DNA of 64,000 nt from the NCBI RefSeq assembly GCF_013402795.1, contig NZ_CP058595.1:531501-595500 (forward strand). Reading direction: 5' to 3'. The position numbers and the translations under genes were made by a program. Below are positions 42,513-50,849 of the stretch, in pieces (the first letter of the stretch is position 1; every line of letters begins with the position of its first letter). Below the pieces are notes generated by a model. The model had not been told where the DNA came from, ran no database searches, and saw nothing but the letters and a program-made list of their open reading frames with translations. The DNA is from Costertonia aggregata. GTDB taxonomy: Bacteria; Bacteroidota; Bacteroidia; Flavobacteriales; Flavobacteriaceae.

Positions 42513-43842
42513 TGAAGAGTTTTTTTAAAGTGAAGCTTAACTGAACGTCTTTATTGTACCGTTCTATCAAAACACGTATTCTCTTACCTTCTTTCTCGTT
42601 CATCATCTTAAAGACTTCTTGCAGCTTATATTTATGTACCCTTTTACCGTTTACGGCCAATATTAAATCGCCCGCCTTCAATCCAGCCAAATCTGCCGGA
42701 CTACCGGCACGAATAGCCGATACAACAATCTCAGGCACTAGACTTATTCTGGTCTTGTTTTCCATAAGAATCTGCACATTGCCGAACGTATCGGAATCTT
42801 CTTGCACAAATCCCCTTGAATCGGATAATGATTCTGCAATATAACGTACTCCACCATGCTGCAGAGCCACTCCACTCATATTGTACTGAAAGGGCTTATG
42901 GTAGTTCGCATTTCGCTTTAGGGTAATTTCACGGTCGGGATAATTAAAGACAATATTGAAACGTTTGAGAACCTCACCACCCAAACTGCCGTTTCTATTG
43001 CCTAAATTTTTGATGGCACTAAAAGTTACCATATTGGGGAAGGCCGCCTTGGCATCCTTAAGGGAGAATTTACCTATTTCGATATTATCGACCATGGTTC
43101 GTTTTCCGAAAATACTACCGTTAAGCCCCTTACCCAGATAATCATCATAATTCTTTTCCGGTATGCCAAGGCCTCTGGTCACATCTTCAAAAAGCCATAC
43201 CGCATCACTGCTCCCGGTATCAACCAATAATTTCACATCAATTTTTTCTTCTTCTTTCAAAACCACGGTACCATCTACGTAAGCCTTTTTATTTCTGATG
43301 TACATAGGTAAGGTTTGACTTTTTTTACTGTCCTTGGATTTGAAAAAATCCGGGTCGTGAAACTTGATGGTTTTGGCCGTGTAGTTGATGTCCACAACAA
43401 AATCCCTAAAAAGGTCATAGCCGATAATACCATGTATGGGAATCCCTAAACTTGGGGAAAAGTTAAGTTCCTTATCCAAAACCACATAAAGCTCTTGGCT
43501 CCTGTTTATAATGTTGTTTATTTTGAACGTATTTCCCTTAGAGCTCAAGGCCTTCATAGATTCACCATCACCTAGACCGTTTATGGTAATTTCTGATACA
43601 TTGTTTATCTGTAAGGAATCCTGATCGGAAATATTGAACAAAATAGGCTTACTAACACCCGAATCCAATATAAATGATAATTTGGCACCGTTTACCTGTA
43701 TGGGCACCACTATCAAGTTGTTCACAAGTTCAAAACGAAGTTTTTGATGTTTTGTATTTTTGGGCAAACGATAGTTCTGGGCACTGCCAAAAAATGGCAG
43801 AAAAAAAGGAAATATAAAAATATAAACCCAAAAGCTCTTCAA
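42508..43842 (-). CDS. Exported aspartyl protease-like protein with PDZ domain
   Basis: Taking the TTG at 43842 as start gives 444 residues beginning with a signal peptide (KSFWVYIFIFPFFLPFFGSA). Two retropepsin-type motifs follow: LSFILDSGVSKP (DSG) and VKLLVDTGSSDAVWL (DTG). Each is followed by hydrophobic-Gly blocks such as HGIIGYDLFRDF and GSLGGEVLKRFN, so two lobes occur in one chain, as in pepsin-like or tandem retropepsin folds. A PDZ domain with AGSPADLAGLKAGDLILAVNG is C-terminal. An ATG 72 bp upstream (43914) is in frame, but the peptide before the TTG is not signal-like. It is likely periplasmic; the substrate is unknown. Confidence 0.87.
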   Translation of the reverse strand: MKSFWVYIFIFPFFLPFFGSAQNYRLPKNTKHQKLRFELVNNLIVVPIQVNGAKLSFILDSGVSKPILFNISDQDSLQINNVSEITINGLGDGESMKALSSKGNTFKINNIINRSQELYVVLDKELNFSPSLGIPIHGIIGYDLFRDFVVDINYTAKTIKFHDPDFFKSKDSKKSQTLPMYIRNKKAYVDGTVVLKEEEKIDVKLLVDTGSSDAVWLFEDVTRGLGIPEKNYDDYLGKGLNGSIFGKRTMVDNIEIGKFSLKDAKAAFPNMVTFSAIKNLGNRNGSLGGEVLKRFNIVFNYPDREITLKRNANYHKPFQYNMSGVALQHGGVRYIAESLSDSRGFVQEDSDTFGNVQILMENKTRISLVPEIVVSAIRAGSPADLAGLKAGDLILAVNGKRVHKYKLQEVFKMMNEKEGKRIRVLIERYNKDVQLSFTLKKLFK

Positions 43843-43994
43843 TTCTCTAATTATTAAACCGTTGCTGTTACTAAATATAGGTATAAATTGAATAGGTATC
43901 ACATATTTTAACATTCGTATACCGCCGCAATAAAACCCTAATCCTATTGTTTTCTCCGTAGGTATTTACCATTTTTGCGTAAAATTTATATGAT

Positions 43995-45188
43995 ATGCCT
44001 TCAATATCCATAAAGGGAAAATCCATGCCCGAATCACCTATCAGAAAATTGGTGCCCTATGCCGAAAAAGCGAAAAAGAGGGGAATACGTGTTATTCATT
44101 TGAATATTGGCCAACCCGACATAAAAACCCCCCAAATAGCGCTTGATGCGGTAAAGAACAACAACATAGAGGTACTTTCCTATAGCAGAACCGAGGGCTC
44201 AGATGCTTACAGGGAGAAAATAGCGGCTTATTACTCCAAAAAGCATATACACGTGAATGCCGAACAGATAATCGTTACCACGGGCGGTTCGGAGGCCTTG
44301 TCATTTGCCATGGGAAGCATTGCGGACGAAGGGGATGAAATCATAATTCCCGAGCCCTTTTATGCAAATTACAACGGTTTTGCCACGGCTACCGGTGTTA
44401 ATGTTGTTCCCGTGGTTTCCAATATAGAAAACAATTTCGCCCTTCCGCCCATCGAAGAGTTTGAAAAACTCATTACGTCAAAGACCAAGGGCATTCTTAT
44501 TTGTAACCCTGGGAACCCCACTGGGTACCTTTACAGCAAGGAAGAAATACAGAAATTAGCGAAAATCGTAAAAAAGCATGACCTGTTTTTGATAGCTGAT
44601 GAAGTATACAGAGAGTTTACCTACGATGGCAGGGAACATTATTCAATACTTCAAGAAAAAGGGCTGGAGGACCATGCGATAATCGTGGATTCCGTTTCCA
44701 AGAGATACAGTATGTGCGGAGCAAGAATCGGCTGTTTGGTATCCAAAAACAAAGAAATTATACAAACAGCATTAAAATTCGCCCAAGCACGACTCTCTCC
44801 ACCTACTTACGCCCAAATTGCCAGTGAAGCGGCATTGGCAACACCCCAAAGCTATTTTGACGACGTAAAAACCGAATATGTTTCCCGTAGAAATATACTG
44901 ATCGATGAATTGAGTAAAATCAATGGGGTAACCGTTGCCAAACCCCAAGGAGCCTTCTACTGTATCGCCCAGTTGCCCATACAAGATGCCGACCATTTTG
45001 CGCAATGGCTACTGGACGACTTTCATATTGACGACGAAACTGTTATGGTAGCCCCGGCTGCAGGTTTTTATGCTACGAACGGATTAGGGAAAAACCAAAT
45101 ACGTATCGCATATGTGTTGGACAAAGGGAGTTTAAAAAGAGCGGTCCGTATCTTGGGGGAAGCGTTGAACGTATATCCCGAAGGATGA
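43995..45188 (+). CDS. Pyridoxal phosphate-dependent aminotransferase (class I/II)
   Basis: This 397-residue fold-type I aminotransferase has HLNIGQPDIKTP (about 35-46), TTGGSEALSFAMG (PLP phosphate cradle), ICNPGNPTGYLYS (about 171-183), ADEVYREF, and the Schiff-base lysine in DSVSKRYSMCGARIGC. The C-terminal Arg lies in NQIRIAYVLD. It resembles aspartate/aromatic transaminases; the amino acid cannot be fixed by eye. It overlaps murB by 4 bp (ATGA), so it is in an operon with cell-wall synthesis, where a role in amino-acid supply is only a guess. Confidence 0.92.
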   Translation: MPSISIKGKSMPESPIRKLVPYAEKAKKRGIRVIHLNIGQPDIKTPQIALDAVKNNNIEVLSYSRTEGSDAYREKIAAYYSKKHIHVNAEQIIVTTGGSEALSFAMGSIADEGDEIIIPEPFYANYNGFATATGVNVVPVVSNIENNFALPPIEEFEKLITSKTKGILICNPGNPTGYLYSKEEIQKLAKIVKKHDLFLIADEVYREFTYDGREHYSILQEKGLEDHAIIVDSVSKRYSMCGARIGCLVSKNKEIIQTALKFAQARLSPPTYAQIASEAALATPQSYFDDVKTEYVSRRNILIDELSKINGVTVAKPQGAFYCIAQLPIQDADHFAQWLLDDFHIDDETVMVAPAAGFYATNGLGKNQIRIAYVLDKGSLKRAVRILGEALNVYPEG

Positions 45189-46201
45189 ACATCCAAGAAA
45201 ATATATCCCTAAAACCATATAACACCTTTGGTATTGATGTAAATGCCCAGTTTTTTCTGGAAATAAGCAGCGTACAAGAATTACAAGAGGCACTAGGGCT
45301 TCAAAATTTTCCGCAAAAGTTCATCATAAGTGGCGGCAGCAATATGTTGCTCACCAAGGATATTGATGCTTTGGTATTATATATCAATATTAAAGGTATT
45401 GAGATCATACACGAAGATGAAGATGTGGTAACGTTACGAATCATGGCCGGTGAGGATTGGCATCAAATGGTGCTTTGGACCTTACATCACGGTTATGGCG
45501 GCCTGGAAAACATGTCGCTTATTCCCGGAAAAACGGGAACCGCACCCATACAGAATATCGGTGCTTATGGCGTAGAGCTCAAAGATGTATTTGAGAGCTG
45601 TGAAGCAATGGAGATCGAGAGTGGTTCCATCAAAAAATTCAGTAGGGAAGACTGCAAATTTGGCTATCGGGATTCTTTTTTCAAAAATGAGGGCAGGGGA
45701 AAATACGTCATCGTTTCCGTGTGTTTTACACTTACCAAAAAAAATCATAATCTGAACACATCTTACGGAGCTATTGAGGCCGAATTGGAACGACAAAAAA
45801 TAGATAGACCAACCATAAAGGACGTATCCAACGCCGTAATCACGATACGGCAAAGCAAACTGCCGGATCCAGCCGAAATCGGCAACAGTGGCAGTTTTTT
45901 TAAAAATCCAATAGTAAGTTCTTCAGAATTCGATACATTTATTACAAGCTATCCCAACGCCCCCTATTATAAAGTATCGAATGAAAGCTATAAGATTCCC
46001 GCCGGGTGGCTAATTGAAAAATGCGGATTTAAGGGCAAACGTTACGGAGATGCGGGCGTTCATAAAAATCAGGCTTTGGTTTTGGTCAATTATGAAAAAG
46101 CTTCGGGAAAAGAAATCCTAGATTTGGCCAACATCATCATTGCACGGGTAAAAGAAGTATTTGGCATACAAATAATACCAGAAGTGAATATTATAAAATA
46201 A
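45185..46201 (+). CDS. murB: UDP-N-acetylenolpyruvoylglucosamine reductase
   Basis: This 338-residue FAD enzyme reduces UDP-GlcNAc-enolpyruvate with NADPH to UDP-MurNAc. KPYNTFGIDVNAQFF (10-24) and the FAD loop FIISGGSNMLLTKD (about 45-58) are present. Also visible are GLENMSLIPGKTGTAPIQNIGAYG, YRDSFFK and the catalytic region GNSGSFFKNP, with Ser as proton donor. The length and C-terminal extra domain match type I (E. coli-like) MurB. It is translationally coupled to the aminotransferase gene. Confidence 0.96.
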   Translation: MNIQENISLKPYNTFGIDVNAQFFLEISSVQELQEALGLQNFPQKFIISGGSNMLLTKDIDALVLYINIKGIEIIHEDEDVVTLRIMAGEDWHQMVLWTLHHGYGGLENMSLIPGKTGTAPIQNIGAYGVELKDVFESCEAMEIESGSIKKFSREDCKFGYRDSFFKNEGRGKYVIVSVCFTLTKKNHNLNTSYGAIEAELERQKIDRPTIKDVSNAVITIRQSKLPDPAEIGNSGSFFKNPIVSSSEFDTFITSYPNAPYYKVSNESYKIPAGWLIEKCGFKGKRYGDAGVHKNQALVLVNYEKASGKEILDLANIIIARVKEVFGIQIIPEVNIIK

Positions 46202-46227
46202 CCCCCGTGAACCATCACGGGGGTTAT
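46198..46227 (+). terminator. 13-bp hairpin at the murB stop, no T-run
   Basis: ATAACCCCCGTGA / TCACGGGGGTTAT forms a perfect 13-bp stem with a 4-nt loop and includes the murB TAA. ATACCAAACC follows instead of T residues, so termination may be poor; it could protect the mRNA 3' end. Confidence 0.55.
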
Positions 46228-46406
46228 ACCAAACCAAACTAACCAAAAACTAAATGTAAGGTAACCAGCCCTACATTTATCAATTAAATGTTTTATAACG
46301 CTAGCTATAACAATCAATTTTATAAATTAGCGTTTAGTTTATATACGTCCTAAAAGAAACATTTGGATGCTATGTATACTTAATTTTTTTGATCACGCCC
46401 TAGAAT

Positions 46407-46973
46407 ATGAGTATACTACTTGAAAAACACATTGTAGAACTACTACAGGAACGCAATGAGAAAGCTATTTCCCTACTCTATGAAAACTATGGCGACACTT
46501 TATATGGCGTAGCGTACAAAGTAGTTAGGGATGAGGAATTGGCACAGGACGTGCTACAGGAAAGTTTTGTGAAAATCTGGAAAAAATCCGATTCCTACGA
46601 TACTTCAAAAGCTAAGCTATTCACATGGCTTTTTCGTATTACCAGAAACACGGCCATTGATAAATTAAGGAGCGTAAAGACAAAATCCGACAAGGAAATC
46701 CAAATGGATGTTTCGGACGTATATAATTTAGGTGTTGAAAGCATTAAGCCCGAATTTATGGATGTTCGGGAAAACCTGGATAAGATTGAACCTAAGTATC
46801 AAATTGTTTTGGATGCCTTGTTTTTTCAAGGGATGACTCAACAGGAAGCCAGTGACGAACTGGATATACCCTTGGGCACCATCAAATCTAGATTAAAGAT
46901 TGGATTACGTGAATTAAGGAAAATTTACGGGCCGGCAATGCTAGTATCGCTCTATTTAATATTTGGATTATGA
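46407..46973 (+). CDS. ECF-type RNA polymerase sigma factor
   Basis: This 188-residue sigma-70-family protein has region 2 with LYENYGDTLYGVAYKVVRDEELAQDVLQE (about 24-52; only the signature is given) and FTWLFRITRNTAIDKLRS, then region 4 with GMTQQEASDELDIPLGTIKS (about 146-165) as helix-turn-helix. There is no sigma-1 or sigma-3 region. The C-terminus (AMLVSLYLIFGL) is hydrophobic. It overlaps by 4 bp (ATGA) the gene for its predicted anti-sigma factor. ECF factors with this partner type often respond to oxidative or envelope stress; the regulon is unknown. Confidence 0.95.
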   Translation: MSILLEKHIVELLQERNEKAISLLYENYGDTLYGVAYKVVRDEELAQDVLQESFVKIWKKSDSYDTSKAKLFTWLFRITRNTAIDKLRSVKTKSDKEIQMDVSDVYNLGVESIKPEFMDVRENLDKIEPKYQIVLDALFFQGMTQQEASDELDIPLGTIKSRLKIGLRELRKIYGPAMLVSLYLIFGL

Positions 46974-47728
46974 AAGAAAAAATACGCATATTCTTGGATA
47001 CCGACTTATTGGAAAAGTATTTGTTGGGAACCACTACAACTGAAGAAACCCTTAGGGTTGAGCGCTACATAGCCATGTATCCCGAGGTAAAGAAAAATTA
47101 CGACGAGCTTCAGGAAAATTTGGAGACTTTTGCCAAAATGCATGCCATAAAGACCCCAGAAGGCCTTCGGGAAAGAATATTGAATAAGATCAAGGCAGAA
47201 AATAAGGGTAAAAGTATATTTTTCAGGTATGCGATTGCAGCTAGTTTAGCCGCTTGCCTATTTGCGGGAACCGCTTTTATTTTCTGGGACCAAAATCAAA
47301 ATTTACAAGAAGAGAATACTATCGTTACCAATAAAATAAAAGATTTAGAACAAGACTGGAAACAACAGCTGGAAGATGTACGCAATCAGTTTATTGTGCT
47401 GAACAATCCTGGAACAAAAAAATATAATGTAAGCGGCAATAAGAAGGCCAAAGAACTAAAGGCTGTGGCCTACATAAATCCAATAAAAAAGTTATCCTAC
47501 ATTAATGTGAGCAAGTTGCCTAATTTGCCCGAAGACCAGTGTTTTCAAATGTGGGCAGAGGTTAATGGCGAAATGATAAACTTGGGAGTTATCCAAGAAG
47601 CAGCGGACAAAGAAAAATTAATGGCCATGCCATATGCCGACAATGGAGTAAGCTACATTACCATAGAACCTAAAGGGGGCAATGTAACCCCTACGGTCGA
47701 AAATATAGTTGCCGATATCAAATACTAG
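46970..47728 (+). CDS. Membrane anti-sigma factor (RskA-like)
   Basis: This 252-residue protein has an N-terminal cytoplasmic helical part (about 1-80) with YLLGTTTTEETLRVERYIA, typical of the anti-sigma domain without the zinc ligands HxxxCxxC. One TM helix is at about 85-106, then a short coiled coil (about 110-140) and the RskA C-terminal domain: YINPIKKLSYINVSKLPNLP, QCFQMWAEVNGEMINLGVI and SYITIEPKGG. It should sequester the sigma factor encoded just upstream and release it on an envelope signal. A terminator follows. Confidence 0.93.
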   Translation: MKEKIRIFLDTDLLEKYLLGTTTTEETLRVERYIAMYPEVKKNYDELQENLETFAKMHAIKTPEGLRERILNKIKAENKGKSIFFRYAIAASLAACLFAGTAFIFWDQNQNLQEENTIVTNKIKDLEQDWKQQLEDVRNQFIVLNNPGTKKYNVSGNKKAKELKAVAYINPIKKLSYINVSKLPNLPEDQCFQMWAEVNGEMINLGVIQEAADKEKLMAMPYADNGVSYITIEPKGGNVTPTVENIVADIKY

Positions 47729-47751
47729 CGCATGTAGCTATAAAAGTAATG

Positions 47752-47786
47752 ATAAAGCCCCCTTTCATTGGGGCTTTTATTTTATA
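47752..47786 (+). terminator. Terminator after the sigma/anti-sigma pair
   Basis: AAAGCCCC (47754-47761) / GGGGCTTT (47770-47777) with an 8-nt loop, followed by TATTTTAT. The next promoter box starts right at its end. Confidence 0.85.
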
Positions 47787-47792
47787 TCTTTG
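47785..47792 (+). promoter_or_regulatory. Putative -7 box for the 69-aa protein gene
   Basis: TATCTTTG, exact TAnnTTTG, 18 bp before the ATG at 47811 and directly after the terminator. Confidence 0.5.
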
Positions 47793-47810
47793 CAACAATA
47801 AATTCATAGT

Positions 47811-48020
47811 ATGAAGTTGGTTCTTTTAACGATAGGTCTTCTTGCGCTGGCCTTTGCTGGGATTGCGATTAAGATATGGTCTAAAAAAGACGGTAAATTT
47901 TCTGGTACCTGCGCCAGCCAAAACCCCTTTTTGAACAAAGAAGGGGAAGCATGCGGTATGTGCGGTAAATTACCTAGCGAGCAGGACTGTAAAAAAGACA
48001 CCGCCCCAGAGTTTCAATAA
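47811..48020 (+). CDS. Small membrane-anchored protein with clustered cysteines
   Basis: This 69-residue protein has an N-terminal TM or signal anchor (MKLVLLTIGLLALAFAGIAI) followed by a short domain with four cysteines: GTCASQNPF, EACGMCGKLP and QDCKKD. The CGMC motif is a CxxC that could bind metal or be redox-active. Similar small proteins occur in flavobacteria, usually annotated only as 'membrane or secreted protein'. It sits between two ECF sigma genes but has its own promoter box. The function is unknown. Confidence 0.72.
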   Translation: MKLVLLTIGLLALAFAGIAIKIWSKKDGKFSGTCASQNPFLNKEGEACGMCGKLPSEQDCKKDTAPEFQ

Positions 48021-48058
48021 AATACAGCACTTCATTCTATTCCCCTTATACTCAAAGT

Positions 48059-48619
48059 TTGGATAAAACTCAAGATACGCTGTACCTTAATATTCAAAAG
48101 GCCAAAAAAGGCAACCAAATAGCTTTTAGCACCCTTTTGGATATGTTCTGGAACGATGTTTATGGTTTTCAGCTCATTCGTACCAAAAATGAAAATGATG
48201 CCGAGGACATTACCATCCAGACATTTTCCAAGGCGTTTGATAAAATAGATACGTATGATGAGTCCTATGAATTTAAAACATGGCTGATTACCATTTCCAA
48301 GAACCTGCATGTAGATCTCATCAGAAAACGAAAGAGAAGTATTTTAGAAAGTACGGGTAAAAACAACGATGCCATTAAAAAGGTGCTGGACGAGACACCT
48401 ACTATCGAGGATAACCTCATCAACGAGCAAAATCTAGCAGATTTACTCCAAGATATCAAAAAATTAAAACCCCATTACCAAAGGGTCATCAATCTAAGGT
48501 ATTTCAATGAACTGAGCTATGCCGACATTGCCAAAGAACTCAATGAACCCATAAACAACATTAAAGTTAAGTTGTTGCGGGCAAAAAAACTACTTGCAGA
48601 GATTATAAAGAATAAATAA
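48059..48619 (+). CDS. Second ECF-type RNA polymerase sigma factor
   Basis: This 186-residue protein has region 2 (ENDAEDITIQTFSKAFDKI, about 45-63, and FKTWLITISKNLHVDLIRKR) and region 4 (LKPHYQRVINLRYFNELSYA then DIAKELNEPINNIKVKLLRAK). The start is TTG at 48059 (reading MDKTQDTLYLN); the next ATG would delete half of region 2, so TTG is well supported. No anti-sigma gene is adjacent, unlike the factor at 46407. The gene is 38 bp after the 69-aa protein gene and may be co-transcribed with it. Confidence 0.92.
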   Translation: MDKTQDTLYLNIQKAKKGNQIAFSTLLDMFWNDVYGFQLIRTKNENDAEDITIQTFSKAFDKIDTYDESYEFKTWLITISKNLHVDLIRKRKRSILESTGKNNDAIKKVLDETPTIEDNLINEQNLADLLQDIKKLKPHYQRVINLRYFNELSYADIAKELNEPINNIKVKLLRAKKLLAEIIKNK

Positions 48620-48898
48620 GCTGTTGCATATTTTAATGAAACGCAGTCATTTCGAGTGATTTTCTTATGATTAAAACGAATAAAAAGTCGTTCCAAGGAC
48701 AGGAGTTTCAAGAAAAAATAATAGTTCTACTCAGCCAGTCCCTGGTATGATTATCTGTGCCTGAACCAACATATTGATGCATGTTCTCCCAAAATGCGCG
48801 AAGGGCATAATCGGTGTGGTGTAATTTTCTTAAAATCCCAAGGTCGCATTGCATGTGCAATCCATTAAAAGACTACTTTATATAAATTCATTAGTTCG
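48620..48898. other. Intergenic region holding a degenerate dispersed repeat
   Basis: About 280 bp between the sigma gene and the lipA promoter. The first half is the repeat at 48628-48735. The second half (to 48898) shows no ORF, RNA or clear hairpin. Confidence 0.5.
48628..48735 (+). repeat. Dispersed intergenic repeat, copy A
   Basis: From ATATTTTAATGAAA this region aligns with 61980-62080: GTCATTTCGAGTGA (here) against GTCAATTCGAGTGA, then GATTAAAACGAATAA against GATTGAAACGGATAA, and a TTGTTCTC/TAGTTCTA block later. The GTCATTTCGAGTG word is familiar from intergenic repeats of many flavobacterial genomes. Both copies lie directly after a gene end. Confidence 0.65.
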
Positions 48899-48906
48899 TA
48901 TATTTG
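48899..48906 (+). promoter_or_regulatory. Putative lipA promoter -7 box
   Basis: TATATTTG, exact TAnnTTTG, 15 bp before the lipA ATG, implying a leader of about 10 nt. Confidence 0.55.
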
Positions 48907-48921
48907 TATAAAAATTAGCTT

Positions 48922-49788
48922 ATGAGTATTGAGACAGTAGCACCACCAAAGGGAAAACCAAAATGGTTGCGTGTAAAGTTACCTACGGGCAAAAAATACA
49001 CACAACTTCGGAGCTTGGTAGACAAGTATGATTTACATACGATTTGTACTTCTGGCAGTTGCCCTAACATGGGCGAATGTTGGGGAGAGGGTACCGCTAC
49101 TTTTATGATTTTGGGTAATGTTTGTACACGTTCCTGCGGGTTTTGTGGTGTAAAAACGGGAAGGCCCGAAGATGTAGATTGGGAAGAACCAGAAAAGGTG
49201 GCGCGCTCTATAAAGATCATGGGAATAAAACACGCGGTCATCACATCGGTAGATAGGGATGATTTAAAGGATATGGGATCTATAATTTGGGCGGAAACCG
49301 TAAATGCTATCAGAAGAATGAACCCCGAAACAACGTTGGAGACCCTTATCCCAGATTTTCAGGGTATTGAGAGACATATAGATAGAATTATCGAGGTAAG
49401 CCCCGAAGTGGTCTCCCATAATATGGAAACCGTTAAGCGGTTGACCCGAGAAGTACGTATTCAAGCAAAATATGAACGAAGCCTTGAAGTACTGCGGTAC
49501 TTAAAGGATAATGGGGCCAAACGAACCAAATCGGGCATTATGCTCGGGCTTGGGGAGCTAGAAGAAGAAGTGATACAAACCATGCAGGACTTAAGGTCTG
49601 TAAATGTTGATGTAGTGACCATAGGGCAATACTTGCAGCCTTCGAAAAAACACCTTCCGGTGAAAGAGTTTATTCTTCCGGAACAGTTTAAAAAATATGA
49701 GGAAATAGGTCTGGAAATGGGCTTTAGGCATGTAGAAAGCGGTGCTTTGGTACGCTCTTCATATAAAGCACATAAACACATACACTAA
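48922..49788 (+). CDS. lipA: Lipoyl synthase
   Basis: This 288-residue radical-SAM enzyme inserts two sulfurs into octanoyl groups on lipoyl domains. The auxiliary cluster cysteines are C42, C47 and C53 ([12 protein letters not shown]), the radical-SAM CxxxCxxC is C68, C72 and C75 (CTRSCGFC), and the C-terminal RSSYKAHKH provides the serine ligand. Length is typical. A terminator 20 bp after the stop lies directly against the gap start codon. Confidence 0.97.
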   Translation: MSIETVAPPKGKPKWLRVKLPTGKKYTQLRSLVDKYDLHTICTSGSCPNMGECWGEGTATFMILGNVCTRSCGFCGVKTGRPEDVDWEEPEKVARSIKIMGIKHAVITSVDRDDLKDMGSIIWAETVNAIRRMNPETTLETLIPDFQGIERHIDRIIEVSPEVVSHNMETVKRLTREVRIQAKYERSLEVLRYLKDNGAKRTKSGIMLGLGELEEEVIQTMQDLRSVNVDVVTIGQYLQPSKKHLPVKEFILPEQFKKYEEIGLEMGFRHVESGALVRSSYKAHKHIH

Positions 49789-49809
49789 ACCTTTAAAGGC
49801 TTAGACCAA

Positions 49810-49836
49810 ATTCCCGCTTTTGCGGGATTTTTTTTC
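49810..49836 (+). terminator. Terminator between lipA and gap, abutting the gap start
   Basis: TCCCGC (49812-49817) / GCGGGA (49822-49827) with a TTTT loop and a run of eight T (49828-49835). The gap ATG is at 49839, three bases past the run, so any gap transcript starting upstream must cross this hairpin. Confidence 0.8.
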
Positions 49837-49838
49837 TT

Positions 49839-50849
49839 ATGCAAACAATCAGAATTGGTATAAATGGTTTTGGAAGAATCGGGAGGACTTTTTTAAGGTT
49901 GGCCGCCAACCGTCCAAATTTAAAAGTAGTGGCCATCAACGATATTGCAGATGCTCAAACACTGGCCCATTTATTAAAGTATGATAGTATTCATGGCATC
50001 TATAATAAAGATATTACTGCAAACGAAGACACCATTTTCGTCAATGGTGAAGAAATAAAGCTAAGCAATGCCAAAACACCTGACAAAATAGAATGGTCAG
50101 CTCACCAAATAGATGTTGTCCTTGAATCATCGGGCAAGTTTAAAAGTAGCACCCAGTTGCAACCGCATATTGACAATGGGGCCAAAAAAGTGATTCTTTC
50201 CGTTCCTCCTAGTGATGATGATATCAAAATGGTCGTGTACGGTATAAACGAGGGTAGCATAAACGAAAACGACACCATTATTTCCAACGCTTCGTGTACT
50301 ACCAATAATGCCGCTCCCATGTTAAAAATCATAAACGACCTTTGTGGTATCGAGCAAGCTTATATTACCACCATACATTCGTACACTACCGATCAAAGCC
50401 TGCATGATCAACCCCATAGGGATTTGCGCAGGGCCAGAGCGGCATCGCAATCCATTATCCCCACAACAACAGGAGCGGCAAAGGCATTGACCAAGATTTT
50501 TCCAGAATTATCAAACGTTATAGGAGGTTGTGGCATACGTGTTCCCGTACCCAATGGATCATTGACAGATATAACGTTGAACGTAAAAAGACAAACATCA
50601 ATTCAAGAAATAAACGATACATTTGAGCGAATATCAGAGAATGAATTAAAAAACATACTTTTTTATACGAAAGACCCTATAGTTTCGATAGATATAAACA
50701 ATAGTTATCATTCTTGTACGTTTGATTCTCAGATGACATCGGTTATCGGAAAAATGGTTAAGATCATAGGCTGGTATGACAATGAGACCGGCTATAGCAG
50801 CAGATTGATCGATTTGATCAATCTATTGGCAAAGAAAAAATTTATTTGA
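49839..50849 (+). CDS. gap: Glyceraldehyde-3-phosphate dehydrogenase, type I
   Basis: This 336-residue enzyme oxidises G3P with NAD+ and phosphate. NGFGRIGR (9-16) starts the Rossmann fold, and the acidic residue in AINDIAD suggests NAD over NADP. The catalytic SNASCTTN has Cys153, and the His partner lies in TTIHSYT. HRDLRRARAASQSIIPTTTGAAKA and WYDNETGYS are conserved. Length is typical. No promoter box was found between the lipA terminator and this ATG. Its stop overlaps the TTG start of a hybrid kinase gene. Confidence 0.97.
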   Translation: MQTIRIGINGFGRIGRTFLRLAANRPNLKVVAINDIADAQTLAHLLKYDSIHGIYNKDITANEDTIFVNGEEIKLSNAKTPDKIEWSAHQIDVVLESSGKFKSSTQLQPHIDNGAKKVILSVPPSDDDIKMVVYGINEGSINENDTIISNASCTTNNAAPMLKIINDLCGIEQAYITTIHSYTTDQSLHDQPHRDLRRARAASQSIIPTTTGAAKALTKIFPELSNVIGGCGIRVPVPNGSLTDITLNVKRQTSIQEINDTFERISENELKNILFYTKDPIVSIDINNSYHSCTFDSQMTSVIGKMVKIIGWYDNETGYSSRLIDLINLLAKKKFI

